Source: Segatella copri (lineage in GTDB: Bacteria; Bacteroidota; Bacteroidia; Bacteroidales; Bacteroidaceae). From it: DNA of 64,000 nucleotides. The DNA lies in assembly GCF_949820605.1 (NCBI RefSeq), contig NZ_CATKVU010000006.1:914501-978500 (forward strand), written 5' to 3'. Below are positions 56,501-64,000 of the stretch, one piece after another. A model generated the notes under the pieces. It made no database searches. It saw only the letters and a program-made list of their open reading frames with translations, and was not told the origin of the DNA. Position 1 is the first letter of the stretch, and every line of letters starts with the position of its first letter. A program made the translations under genes and the position numbers.

Positions 56501-56588
56501 CTTGATTTTTCTTACTCTCTTGCTTGAGGTCTTGATTTTCTTACTCTCTTACTTGAGGTCTTGATTTTTCTTAACTCTCTGTCTTTAT
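56501..56588. repeat. ~30-nt tandem repeat, three copies
   Basis: CTTGATTTTTCTTACTCTCT starts at 56501; related copies start at 56531 (29 nt) and 56560 (degenerate). Lies between the rnf terminator and the end of the GFGN-repeat gene. Confidence 0.65.
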
Positions 56589-56618
56589 AAACTTGAAATT
56601 TTAACTCTTTCTCTTTTC

Positions 56619-57566
56619 TTATCTTCTGTGTCCGAAGCTTCCACCGCCATTGCTCTTGCTTGGTGTAGAAGAGCGAGGGGTGAATCCGCCGCCACGGTTG
56701 CCAGACCCGCTGCTGAATGAACGGCTCATGCTGCTGCGGTTGCCTCCGAAGATATTACTTCTTCCGCTTCCGAAGCTGCTGTTGCTCTGACGGCTGCTGT
56801 TTCCGAAACCACGGTTGTTGCTAGTGCTGCTGTTGCTGCTGCCGAACCCGCGGTTAGGGCGGCTATTGCTATTGCCGAAACCTCCGTTGTTATTTCCGAA
56901 GCCTCCGTTCTGAGGGCGGTTGCTGTTTCCGAAGCCAGCGTTGTTGTTAGGGCGGCTTGCATTACCGAAACCACAGTTTGGGTTCATCTGAGGTCTGTTC
57001 TCGCGGTTCAGATTTCCGAAAGATCTTCCTCTGCCGTAATCACCACGGTTGAATCCGTCTCTCATACCTACTCTAGGATGTCCACCAGGGTGAGGGCCGC
57101 CGAAACTTCTTCCGTAATACCAGCTTCTGTTTCCGTTTACTCGCCAGCTATGAGCTCCACGGTAAGATACGTAGAAGTGAGGGCGACCGAAGTAGAAATA
57201 GTCGCGGCGAGGATAGCGGGCGTAGATGCCGAAGTGCCAGTAGCCCGCATTCCAGTAGAGCGGACGGTAGAAATAGGTGGCATTGAGATATGTTCTATAC
57301 TGCCAGTCGAGCAGGATATAGCTCAAATCCATATTGCGCTGGCGCCAGTAAGCACCATACAGGTCATCGTATGTATCTACACTCATCAGGTAGTCGAGGT
57401 TCACCTCGTAAGCTGCCTCATACTGGTCTTCCGTAAGATTGAGCTCGTAAGCCATCTTGTCTGTCAGGAAGAGAGCCTGCTGTCTTGCCTGCTCATAACT
57501 CATTGCAGAAGCAGTAGTGAATGTCATCATGAACATGGCTACCAGAGTTATTATCATTCGTTTCAT
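56619..57566 (-). CDS. Secreted Gly/Asn/Phe-rich repeat protein
   Basis: 315 residues with a signal peptide (about 1-21). The N-terminal half (about 22-160) is a Tyr/Trp-rich domain with YEAAYEVNLDYLMSVD and repeated YRPLYWNAGYWHFG-type segments. From about 160 it is low complexity with many GFGN / RGFGNS / FGSG units, Asn, Ser and Arg. It resembles FG-repeat or prion-like sequences. Function unknown; envelope or extracellular location is inferred. Confidence 0.7.
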   Translation of the reverse strand: MKRMIITLVAMFMMTFTTASAMSYEQARQQALFLTDKMAYELNLTEDQYEAAYEVNLDYLMSVDTYDDLYGAYWRQRNMDLSYILLDWQYRTYLNATYFYRPLYWNAGYWHFGIYARYPRRDYFYFGRPHFYVSYRGAHSWRVNGNRSWYYGRSFGGPHPGGHPRVGMRDGFNRGDYGRGRSFGNLNRENRPQMNPNCGFGNASRPNNNAGFGNSNRPQNGGFGNNNGGFGNSNSRPNRGFGSSNSSTSNNRGFGNSSRQSNSSFGSGRSNIFGGNRSSMSRSFSSGSGNRGGGFTPRSSTPSKSNGGGSFGHRR

Positions 57567-57645
57567 AATCGTATATCTTTAAATTGTTATACTTCATGTT
57601 TCTTTTTTCTGGTGCAAAGATACGATGTTTTTTGCTTCCACGGTC

Positions 57646-57679
57646 GGGATTTCCCCTAAAGGGGTGGGGGAAAATCCCT
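57646..57679. repeat. GC-rich inverted repeat in the uxaB upstream region
   Basis: GGGATTTCCCC / GGGGGAAAATCCC imperfect stem with a 57567-57882 spacer around it. The spacer also holds the minus-strand promoter box at 57615-57622 and the uxaB promoter at 57797. Confidence 0.45.
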
Positions 57680-57796
57680 ACTTCTTTATTTTGTGCCTGC
57701 GCAGTCTATATATAATAAGGTATAGAACCAGAGTGGAGCGTAAAGGTTTGCGTAAAGTTTTTCGCTGTTTTTGGAACAATCAAACGAAATATTTAC

Positions 57797-57804
57797 TACC
57801 TTTG
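57797..57804 (+). promoter_or_regulatory. uxaB promoter -7 box
   Basis: TACCTTTG with TTTG at 57770-57773, giving a leader of about 70 nt before the uxaB ATG. Confidence 0.6.
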
Positions 57805-57882
57805 CACTCAGAAAAAACAATCTGATGAATAGATTGGAATTTAAAACGAAAAGTAAAATAATAAAGACAAAATAAACAAATC

Positions 57883-59364
57883 ATGAAAGAGCTAAAAGCA
57901 TTAAACAAGCGCACTGCTCCTAAGAGCGTCGCTCCAGAGAAAATCATTCAGTTTGGTGAAGGTAACTTCCTCCGTGCATTCGTAGATTGGATTGTATGGA
58001 ATATGAATAAGAAGACCGACTTCAACGGTTCTGTCGTTGTAGTTCAGCCATTGGCTGGTGGTATGGTTGACTGGCTGAACGGTCAGGACTGCCTCTATCA
58101 CGTAAACCTTCAGGGTAAGGAGAACGGCCAGGCTATCAACACATTGGAGCGTATCGACGTTATCAGCCGTGCACTGAATCCATATTCTCAGAACCAGGCA
58201 TTCATGGCTTTGGCTGAGCAGCCAGAGGTGCGTTTCATCATCTCTAACACTACAGAGGCTGGTATCGCATTCGATGACTCTTGCAAGTTTACAGATGCTC
58301 CTGCTGCTTCTTATCCAGGCAAGTTGGTTCAGCTCTTGTTCCACCGCTACAAGTTCTTCGAGGGCGACCCAACCAAGGGTATGATCCTGATGCCTTGTGA
58401 GCTGATCTTCCTGAACGGTCACCACCTCAAGGAGTGCATCTATCAGTATATCGAGCTCTGGAAGGGCGATATGGGTGCTGATTACGAAGGCTTCAAGGAG
58501 TGGTTCACCAACCACTGCTACGTTTGCGCTACATTGGTAGACCGCATCGTTCCTGGTTTCCCACGCGATACCATCAAGGAGATTCAGCAGAAGGTTTGCT
58601 ACAAGGACAACCTCGTGGTTAAGGCAGAAAGCTTCCACCTCTGGGTTATCGAGAAGGCAGAAAATATGACAGTAGAGCAGATGCAGGAGGAGTTCCCAGC
58701 TCATAAGGCAGGTCTCCACGTGCTTATCACAGATAATGAGAAGCCATACCACGAGCGTAAGGTTACCCTGCTGAATGGTCCTCACACCGTATTGAGCCCT
58801 GTTACATACCTCAGCGGTGTAAACATTGTTCGCGATGCCTGCGAGCACCCAGTATTGGGCAAGTACATCCACAAGGTACAGTTTGAGGAGTTGATGCAGA
58901 CTCTGAACCTCCCTATGGATGAGCTGCAGAAGTTCGCTTCTGACGTATTGGAGCGTTTCGAGAATCCATTCGTAGATCATCAGGTAACCAGCATCATGCT
59001 CAACTCATTCCCTAAGTTTGAGACTCGCGACCTGCCTGGTGTCAAGATTTATCTTGAGCGTAAGGGCGAGTTGCCACAGGGTTTGGTATTCGGTCTCGCA
59101 GCTATCATCACTTACTATAAGGGTGGTGTTCGCGAGGATGGTGCTCCTATCCAGCCAAACGATGACCAGAAGATTATGGACAAGCTCACCGAGCTTTGGG
59201 CTACTGGCGATACCCAGAAGGTAGCTGAGGGCGTATTGGGCTTCGACTATATCTGGCACGAGGATTTGAACAAGACAGTTCCTGGCCTTACCGAGTTGGT
59301 TAAGAAAGATCTTGACCTTATTCAGGAGAAGGGCATGCTGGAGGCAGTTAAGACTATCCTCTAA
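57883..59364 (+). CDS. uxaB: Tagaturonate reductase
   Basis: 493 residues, mannitol-dehydrogenase-like family: PEKIIQFGEGNFLRAFVDW nucleotide-binding start, FHLWVIEKAEN and HTVLSPVTYLSGVN later. Reduces D-tagaturonate to D-altronate in galacturonate use. No other uxa gene is in the window, but the acetylesterase at 43357 also points to pectin use. Its codon choice looks typical of highly expressed genes. Confidence 0.93.
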   Translation: MKELKALNKRTAPKSVAPEKIIQFGEGNFLRAFVDWIVWNMNKKTDFNGSVVVVQPLAGGMVDWLNGQDCLYHVNLQGKENGQAINTLERIDVISRALNPYSQNQAFMALAEQPEVRFIISNTTEAGIAFDDSCKFTDAPAASYPGKLVQLLFHRYKFFEGDPTKGMILMPCELIFLNGHHLKECIYQYIELWKGDMGADYEGFKEWFTNHCYVCATLVDRIVPGFPRDTIKEIQQKVCYKDNLVVKAESFHLWVIEKAENMTVEQMQEEFPAHKAGLHVLITDNEKPYHERKVTLLNGPHTVLSPVTYLSGVNIVRDACEHPVLGKYIHKVQFEELMQTLNLPMDELQKFASDVLERFENPFVDHQVTSIMLNSFPKFETRDLPGVKIYLERKGELPQGLVFGLAAIITYYKGGVREDGAPIQPNDDQKIMDKLTELWATGDTQKVAEGVLGFDYIWHEDLNKTVPGLTELVKKDLDLIQEKGMLEAVKTIL

Positions 59365-59469
59365 TTTAAAAAAAATGTTCGTTCATAGGTTCAAATAACG
59401 ATTAAGATTAGAAAAATAGTTATAAGGTTTTGTGTTAGTTGTTAGCTATAATCTTCTAGCTAATAGGTT

Positions 59470-59505
59470 AAAGGCGGGGAGCTTGTGAAAGCGCCTCGCC
59501 TTTTG
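59470..59505 (+). terminator. uxaB terminator
   Basis: AAAGGCGGGG / CCTCGCCTTTT stem with one mismatch, about 105 nt after the stop. Confidence 0.65.
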
Positions 59506-59554
59506 CGGTATGTTTTGTAAGTTTCTTTTCAAGTGACTGTTGTAAAGAAAATAG

Positions 59555-60415
59555 TTATTCAATGATGTGGTTGATGACCATTCCTGCGATAGCCATTCCG
59601 AAGGTTGCGGTGATGTGACAGAGCGAACCGTTGATCTGTGCCTTAGTAGAGCACCATTCGTGTTCTACCAGTCGCTGGTCGCCCGGAGCATCATATACGG
59701 CAGTATCAGTACCCCTCTCTCCGCTAATGAGTTTGGCTTTCGGGCATAGGCATCCGCCCGTGCCGCAGGCTTTGTTCACCCCCTGGTTCTGCATCGGCTT
59801 TTCTTCACTGTATACGCACTGGAATTTTCGTCGTGGGAAGGTTTTGTTCTTCTTGAATTTCTTTCGCAGTGCTCTTGCCAGCGGGTCTCCATCCACCTTC
59901 CAGAATTCAGATTTTCTTACCTTGAAGGGGTCGGTGCGCAGGGCAGCTCCCATAGAAGATATAAAGGTGATTTCCTTAGGCAGGGCAGTGGCACGCAGAA
60001 TGAGGTCAGCCTTATCCTTCAGCGAGTCGATGGCATCGATGATGATGTCGTATTGCTCCATGTGGAATTCATCGGCAGTTTCTGCCTGATATATTTTCTG
60101 ATAGGCTGTGATGTTGGCATCGGGGTTGATTTCGAGCAGTCGGTTGCGCAGCGCCTCTACCTTCACTTCGCCTATGGTTCGGCTTGTAGCCATCAGCTGG
60201 CGGTTGCAGTTGGTTACGCATACCCTGTCGCTGTCTACGATTGTGATGTTTCTCACGCCGCTTCTCAGGAGTCCTTCTGCGCACCATGATCCTACTCCTC
60301 CGATACCGAAGATGAGCACTCTTGCCTTCTGAATTTTCTCAAGATTATCCTTTCCCAGGAGCAGTTCGGTGCGTCGCTGCATTCCCCGCTCCATTGTCGT
60401 TATTTTATTCTCCAT
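59555..60415 (-). CDS. tcdA: tRNA threonylcarbamoyladenosine dehydratase (TcdA/CsdL, ThiF fold)
   Basis: 286 residues from MENKITTMERG. The ATP-binding Rossmann motif is FGIGGVGSWCAEGLLRSG, followed by DSDRVCVTNCNRQL and IIDAIDSLKDKADLI. The conserved TcdA pattern and the lack of the ThiF/MoeB zinc and Cys signatures argue for TcdA, which cyclises t6A37 of tRNA. The short C-terminal tail (MAIAGMVINHII) fits. Confidence 0.88.
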   Translation of the reverse strand: MENKITTMERGMQRRTELLLGKDNLEKIQKARVLIFGIGGVGSWCAEGLLRSGVRNITIVDSDRVCVTNCNRQLMATSRTIGEVKVEALRNRLLEINPDANITAYQKIYQAETADEFHMEQYDIIIDAIDSLKDKADLILRATALPKEITFISSMGAALRTDPFKVRKSEFWKVDGDPLARALRKKFKKNKTFPRRKFQCVYSEEKPMQNQGVNKACGTGGCLCPKAKLISGERGTDTAVYDAPGDQRLVEHEWCSTKAQINGSLCHITATFGMAIAGMVINHIIE

Positions 60416-60459
60416 TTTATTGTTTGTAAAGAATTCTAATGTATATATCTGATGCAAAG

Positions 60460-61554
60460 TTAGTGAATTTTTATTTCATCCATACTTAAGTTAAGAGTAC
60501 TTGCCACAATATCAGCTGATACTCCAGCCTGTAGAAGTTTTTTGGCTGATTGCAATTTTTCCTCATTAGCTCTTTTTAATTGCTCCTCAGCTTCCTTTCT
60601 CTGCTCCTCAGCTTCTTTTCTCTGCTCCTCAGCTTCCTTTCTCTGCTCCTCAGCTTCTTTTCTCTGCTCCTCAGCTTCTTTTAACTGACTAGATGTTGCC
60701 TCCAGCTGACTAGATGTTGCCTCCAGCTGACTAGATGTTGCCTCCAGCTGACTAGACGTTGCCTCCAGCTGACTAGACGTTGCCTCCAACTGACTAGAGG
60801 TTGCCTTAAGTTTCTCCTCAGTATCATCATTAGCTTTCGTCAAACGCTCCAACCTGCCGGCAAGCGTCTTCTCTACGCTCACCATATCCCAGAATTCATC
60901 ATAACCCAGAAGTTCCTCCTCGGTATAGGCTGATTCTTCAATCTCTGATACGGCTTTGGCTATCTCCGGATTTGCCAGCAGTTCTGCCGGAACTTCCTTC
61001 GTTTTCTCATCAATTTCTGTCAGATACCTAAGCCATAAAACCTGCATTTTCTTCTCTGTAAACGTATGAGGCGTAAATTTCGGCAACTCTACAAATACCA
61101 GATGCAAACCATCAATTACTTTTTCGGTATGTTCCTCATGTACAAGATGGTAATAGTGGTAATAATCATCCAGTTCAGGCTCAAATACTTCATTAACCAA
61201 GTTGAGAGAATAAACTGGCTTCAGAAGAGAATAATCTTCTCCCCTGTTTAGCTGCTTTACATATGCCTTGGAAGCATTGAAGAGAACTCGCTGCTTAAAC
61301 TCTGCAGACCAAACCATCTGCATTTCTACAATAAACTGACGTCCCTGGGCATCCTCGCATCTCACATCCACTATGCTATATTTTCGCGTGGGTGTCTGGG
61401 GAACCATTTCAGGCGTAAGATATGTCACAGAAGTGATTTCCTCTTCCTCACTCTTAAAAGGAAGAAGGGCGTTAAGCAAACTTTTTACCAACTCGGGATG
61501 TTCGCCAAACACTTTTTTGAAGGTCAAATCGGCCTTAGGATCCAAATATTTCAT
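60460..61554 (-). CDS. Rpn-type PD-(D/E)xK nuclease with long heptad-repeat tail
   Basis: 364 residues from MKYLDPKADLTFKKVFGEHP, the Rpn/PDDEXK-transposase family N-terminus. Nuclease motif SIVDVRCEDAQGRQFIVEMQ (D...ExQ form). After about residue 250 the tail is a coiled coil made of two perfect heptad arrays: about six LEATSSQ units and about five KEAEEQR units, each encoded by 21-bp repeats. The tail should drive oligomerisation. The family includes recombination-promoting nucleases and self-multiplying genes in enterics and Bacteroidetes. Confidence 0.85.
   Translation of the reverse strand: MKYLDPKADLTFKKVFGEHPELVKSLLNALLPFKSEEEEITSVTYLTPEMVPQTPTRKYSIVDVRCEDAQGRQFIVEMQMVWSAEFKQRVLFNASKAYVKQLNRGEDYSLLKPVYSLNLVNEVFEPELDDYYHYYHLVHEEHTEKVIDGLHLVFVELPKFTPHTFTEKKMQVLWLRYLTEIDEKTKEVPAELLANPEIAKAVSEIEESAYTEEELLGYDEFWDMVSVEKTLAGRLERLTKANDDTEEKLKATSSQLEATSSQLEATSSQLEATSSQLEATSSQLEATSSQLKEAEEQRKEAEEQRKEAEEQRKEAEEQRKEAEEQLKRANEEKLQSAKKLLQAGVSADIVASTLNLSMDEIKIH
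60581..60685. repeat. 21-bp tandem repeat inside the Rpn gene (KEAEEQR)
   Basis: Five units TGCTCCTCAGCTTCCTTTCTC / TGCTCCTCAGCTTCTTTTCTC starting at 60581, 60602, 60623, 60644 and 60665. A C/T change alternates in the first four. Confidence 0.9.
60686..60811. repeat. 21-bp tandem repeat inside the Rpn gene (LEATSSQ)
   Basis: Six units TGACTAGATGTTGCCTCCAG-type at 60686, 60707, 60728, 60749, 60770 and 60791; the first three are identical, the last is degenerate. It abuts the first array without a gap. Confidence 0.9.
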
Positions 61555-61652
61555 AAGCCTTTCTTTTTTTTCTGCAAATATACGCCAATATTCCGAAACT
61601 TGCAAGCCTTTTCCATATTTTTTTTTGAATGTCTCTTCTTTACACAATAATT

Positions 61653-61693
61653 AAAGCCCGATAGGAGAGCGTTGCTGCTTCCTGTCGGGCTTT
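61653..61693. terminator. Terminator downstream of the lipoprotein gene
   Basis: AAAGCCCGATAGGA ... TCCTGTCGGGCTTT stem (one mismatch), 44 nt after the lipoprotein stop on the minus strand. Confidence 0.75.
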
Positions 61694-61736
61694 GATTATT
61701 ATGTATCGTTTAAGCGATTTGTAAAGGCTTAACCGA

Positions 61737-63062
61737 TTACTTGTTCTTGTACTTGACAACTACCTTGTTGGCATAAATGCCTTGTGCCTGTGAAATGGCA
61801 GCACCTGTGCTCTGTATGGTCAAAGCGTTGTTCTCAAATGAACTCTCAATACCTGTTGTGGCTTTGATCATTTCTCCTGTCTCCATATCCAGATCATCAG
61901 CAACTACCTGATTTGGAACATAGGTAGATACCTTTACGTTGCGGTTGAGAAGGAAACCAAGGAATAAGTCATCACGGCTCATTAACCAGCTAAAGGTGTT
62001 CAGCAAATAATAAGGCTCTACGGTGTTTGGGCATGTACGGATACTCTTATTTGTTGTGAACTCGTTAGTTAAGCTTAGAGTATATGCAGACAAGTTGCCA
62101 TCAGTATAAGTGCTCAGGAAATTTACATCAGCGTCATCTGCTGCACCTACCTGCTTAACGCTTGTGAGGTAACCGTTTGCATCGTAGCTCCAAGTATAAG
62201 TTGCCTTTTCGCCTGTCATCATATCTATAACTGTACTGCTGATAACGCGACCCTGATCATCAAGAGTATAAGTATAAGGATTATTCTCTACAGAAACAGT
62301 TTTTCCGTTGTAATTGAAAACCCAACCAAGACTACCATTAGAAGTAATTTCCTTGAGAGTTCCATCTTCATTGTAAGACATGTTGAGAGTTAAAACGCCT
62401 TCTGTAAGGCCCAAGTTAGGGGCATACATGTTGAGTGCCGCATTATCTGATACAGTAATGCTCTCAACCTGGCGTTTCTGGAAGGCATATACCTTACCTA
62501 ACTCCCAAGAAGCATTGCCGCGAACCAGAGATACGGCATATTCGCCCTCTGCCAAATCAGCAGGAATAGTAATCTTTATGCCATCAGTTGTAACTGTTGT
62601 CTCTAATCTCTTGTCACCAACTACAATCTTGTCGCCCTGGGCAAAACCGATACCGGTAAGGGTTACTTCCTCGCCAATACCCATCTCGCCTGGCAATGAC
62701 AAGGTAGAGATTGGGTTGTCAGCTGCAAGAAGAGTCAGGCTGCCCAATGTCCAGCTATCATTACCTGTCTTCAATACTACGTTTACCTTACCTTTAGTCA
62801 TGGTGTAAGGAATGGTGAAGGTTGCACCGTTAGAAGTCATCTTGGCATTGGTGTTAACCTCAGTTCCCTGCTCTGGCTGGAGATAAAGAGTCTGACCAGC
62901 AGCGAAACCGCTACCCTGTACTGTTACTTCGGCACCAATCTTTGCAGAAGTTGGAACCACTGCATTGCTTACTGGGTTAGTAGGACCATCGTCGTCTGAC
63001 GAACACGCTGAGAAAGTGATGAATGCACAAAGCATCAACATCATTGAAATCAATTTTTTCAT
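61737..63062 (-). CDS. Large surface lipoprotein with IPT/TIG-like repeats
   Basis: 441 residues with lipobox FITFSACSSDDD (Cys 20, then Ser/Asp, an outer-membrane export pattern). Two IPT/TIG-like beta repeats follow (PTSAKIGAEVTVQGSGFAAG and GEMGIGEEVTLTGIGFAQGD). The C-terminal part has YNEDGTLKEITSNGSLGW and YTWSYDANGYLTSV, resembling DUF4595/YD-like strands. Probably exposed at the cell surface. Ligand unknown. Confidence 0.75.
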   Translation of the reverse strand: MKKLISMMLMLCAFITFSACSSDDDGPTNPVSNAVVPTSAKIGAEVTVQGSGFAAGQTLYLQPEQGTEVNTNAKMTSNGATFTIPYTMTKGKVNVVLKTGNDSWTLGSLTLLAADNPISTLSLPGEMGIGEEVTLTGIGFAQGDKIVVGDKRLETTVTTDGIKITIPADLAEGEYAVSLVRGNASWELGKVYAFQKRQVESITVSDNAALNMYAPNLGLTEGVLTLNMSYNEDGTLKEITSNGSLGWVFNYNGKTVSVENNPYTYTLDDQGRVISSTVIDMMTGEKATYTWSYDANGYLTSVKQVGAADDADVNFLSTYTDGNLSAYTLSLTNEFTTNKSIRTCPNTVEPYYLLNTFSWLMSRDDLFLGFLLNRNVKVSTYVPNQVVADDLDMETGEMIKATTGIESSFENNALTIQSTGAAISQAQGIYANKVVVKYKNK

Positions 63063-63108
63063 ACTGCTGTGTTTAAATTAATAAATATATTGTTTTTAAA
63101 CTCTATTC

Positions 63109-64000
63109 TTACAACCCAGGCTGACTGTTCAGAATCTTCTCTGTGTCCTCGCTTGAAGGACGGGTCATGTCTGGATTCACGATTCTGCCGTTAGGATCGA
63201 GGAGGATGAAGCGAGGAATGCCGCTGATGCGGTAATCGCTCTGGAACTTGCTGCCCTTACCGATATAAAGTTGTGTACCGCTCAGTGCACCGCTCTTCAC
63301 CCTGGCAGCCCACTTCGCCTTGTCCTGGTCGATAGAAAGACCTACGAAAACGATGTTTCTGCCCTTGAACTTCTCTTCCAGTTTCTTGAGGAATGGCAAC
63401 TCTTTCTGGCATGGTCCGCACCAGGTAGCCCACATATCTATATATATGTACTTGCCACGGAAATCACGGAGCGTCATCTCCTTGCCGTTTACATCCACAC
63501 CCTTGAACATAGGTGATGGACGCCCCACAGCCGCTTTGTCCCATTTGGCACATGCCTTCTTGAAGATGTCATTCAGGCGAGGCGATGTAACATAGGTATA
63601 GTACAGATTCTGCAGATCGGTGATGTTCTCCACGCCATTACCTTCAACATAGGTGAAAGCCAGGAAATGAATCAGCGATTCGCGCACCTTGTCGCTCTTC
63701 GTATTCTCGCCGATATAGCTCATCTCTGCAAGCACCTTAGGATAGAGTTGGCGGATGTTCTTTCCCGCTTCATCAAATACGTGGGCTGTCTCAATCATAT
63801 AGTTGCGATACTCATCGTTGTCGGCGAGATCATCATCCTCCTTCACATATTGGCGCAGGGTATCGTAATAGTCCTTACCCAATACCAGAGTGGTATCCTG
63901 AGTGAGATAAGTATGACTTACCGGATACATCAGGAAGGCATTGGCATAGAAGTAGGTGATTCTGCCTTCTTCCATCTTCAGGAATTTGTCGTCGGCAGCA
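63109..64000 (-). CDS. TlpA-like thioredoxin-fold protein (5' partial)
   Basis: The frame is open past the window edge, so the start and any signal peptide are missing. About 297 residues are visible. N-terminal helical region without clear similarity, then a thioredoxin domain with VNGKEMTLRDFRGKYIYIDM, WATWCGPCQKELPFL active site and GIPRFILLDPNGRIV. A thiol-disulfide oxidoreductase of the periplasm, often next to surface lipoproteins in Bacteroidales. 46 nt upstream of the lipoprotein gene. Confidence 0.9.
   Translation of the reverse strand, partial: AADDKFLKMEEGRITYFYANAFLMYPVSHTYLTQDTTLVLGKDYYDTLRQYVKEDDDLADNDEYRNYMIETAHVFDEAGKNIRQLYPKVLAEMSYIGENTKSDKVRESLIHFLAFTYVEGNGVENITDLQNLYYTYVTSPRLNDIFKKACAKWDKAAVGRPSPMFKGVDVNGKEMTLRDFRGKYIYIDMWATWCGPCQKELPFLKKLEEKFKGRNIVFVGLSIDQDKAKWAARVKSGALSGTQLYIGKGSKFQSDYRISGIPRFILLDPNGRIVNPDMTRPSSEDTEKILNSQPGL

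Noticed and set aside
57901..58980. 359-codon minus-strand frame
   Set aside because: Antisense of uxaB, shadow composition, no promoter or ribosome site.
59555..60415. ThiF for the thiamine operon
   Set aside because: The conserved pattern fits TcdA (tRNA t6A cyclase), the ThiF/MoeB zinc cysteines are not seen, and it is 43 kb from the thi genes.

Overview
The window looks like a chromosomal stretch of a Prevotella/Segatella-type member of the Bacteroidales. The grounds are the TAnnTTTG promoter boxes in front of many genes, weak Shine-Dalgarno signals, and gene families typical of the group: rseC-rnfBCDGEA, a fused NfnAB-type flavoprotein, fused malic enzyme/phosphotransacetylase, DUF1703 ATPases and clostripain-like lipoproteins. 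No rRNA, CRISPR array or intact insertion sequence was seen. Two tRNAs are present: Lys-CTT and Cys-GCA.

Layout. 1-1018: end of a metallo-beta-lactamase-fold hydrolase and a DUF486 membrane protein. 1019-7540: an accessory patch holding a repeat-rich spacer, a PIN-type toxin-antitoxin pair, an N-terminally truncated orphan type III Res-like helicase, a RelE/ParE-type pair and a DUF1703 ATPase/nuclease. Two ~85-bp repeat modules (A and B) flank the Res fragment and occur again, fused end to end, at 7619-7797. 7.8-12.1 kb: a patatin with an outer-membrane barrel, an S37-type peptidase, tRNA-Lys and a fused remnant of a MATE transporter with an unknown gene. 12.3-16.6 kb: a thiamine operon (thiS-thiG-thiC-thiH) behind a TPP riboswitch and terminator. 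16.7-25.7 kb: a Fur-family regulator, a two-peptide micro-operon, a GYF protein, a C11 peptidase, valS, mazG, a lipoprotein and RNase Z. 25.8-27.7 kb: an ECF sigma factor overlapping a gene whose product joins an anti-sigma-like N-terminus, one membrane segment and a beta-barrel-like C-terminus.

27.9-36.7 kb: NfnAB fusion, serS, rplU-rpmA, a ~1-kb spacer with two adjacent 22-bp-period arrays and a candidate small RNA, then maeB facing a TetR regulator. 36.8-44.3 kb: FemAB-like protein, DUF2520 protein, KdsC-like phosphatase, Maf, a second Fur-family protein, purA, hisS and a rhamnogalacturonan acetylesterase carrying a stub of a pectinesterase. 44.7-50.5 kb: tRNA-Cys, two small membrane proteins, an acidic-tail protein, rarA, a TRIC channel, a GHL10 glycosidase-like protein and a hypothetical. 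50.7-56.4 kb: rseC and the complete rnfBCDGEA operon. 56.6-64 kb: a secreted GFGN-repeat protein, uxaB, tcdA, an Rpn-type nuclease with two heptad-repeat arrays, a lipoprotein and the C-terminal part of a TlpA-like thioredoxin cut by the window edge.

Most of the window is housekeeping. The points most worth pursuing are the split A/B repeat around the Res fragment, the 22-bp-period arrays with the neighbouring small-RNA candidate, the micro-operon at 17.3-17.6 kb, the sigma/anti-sigma-barrel pair, and the variable heptad arrays of the Rpn protein. I did not find a clear, complete, undescribed multi-gene system. These are leads, not proof.
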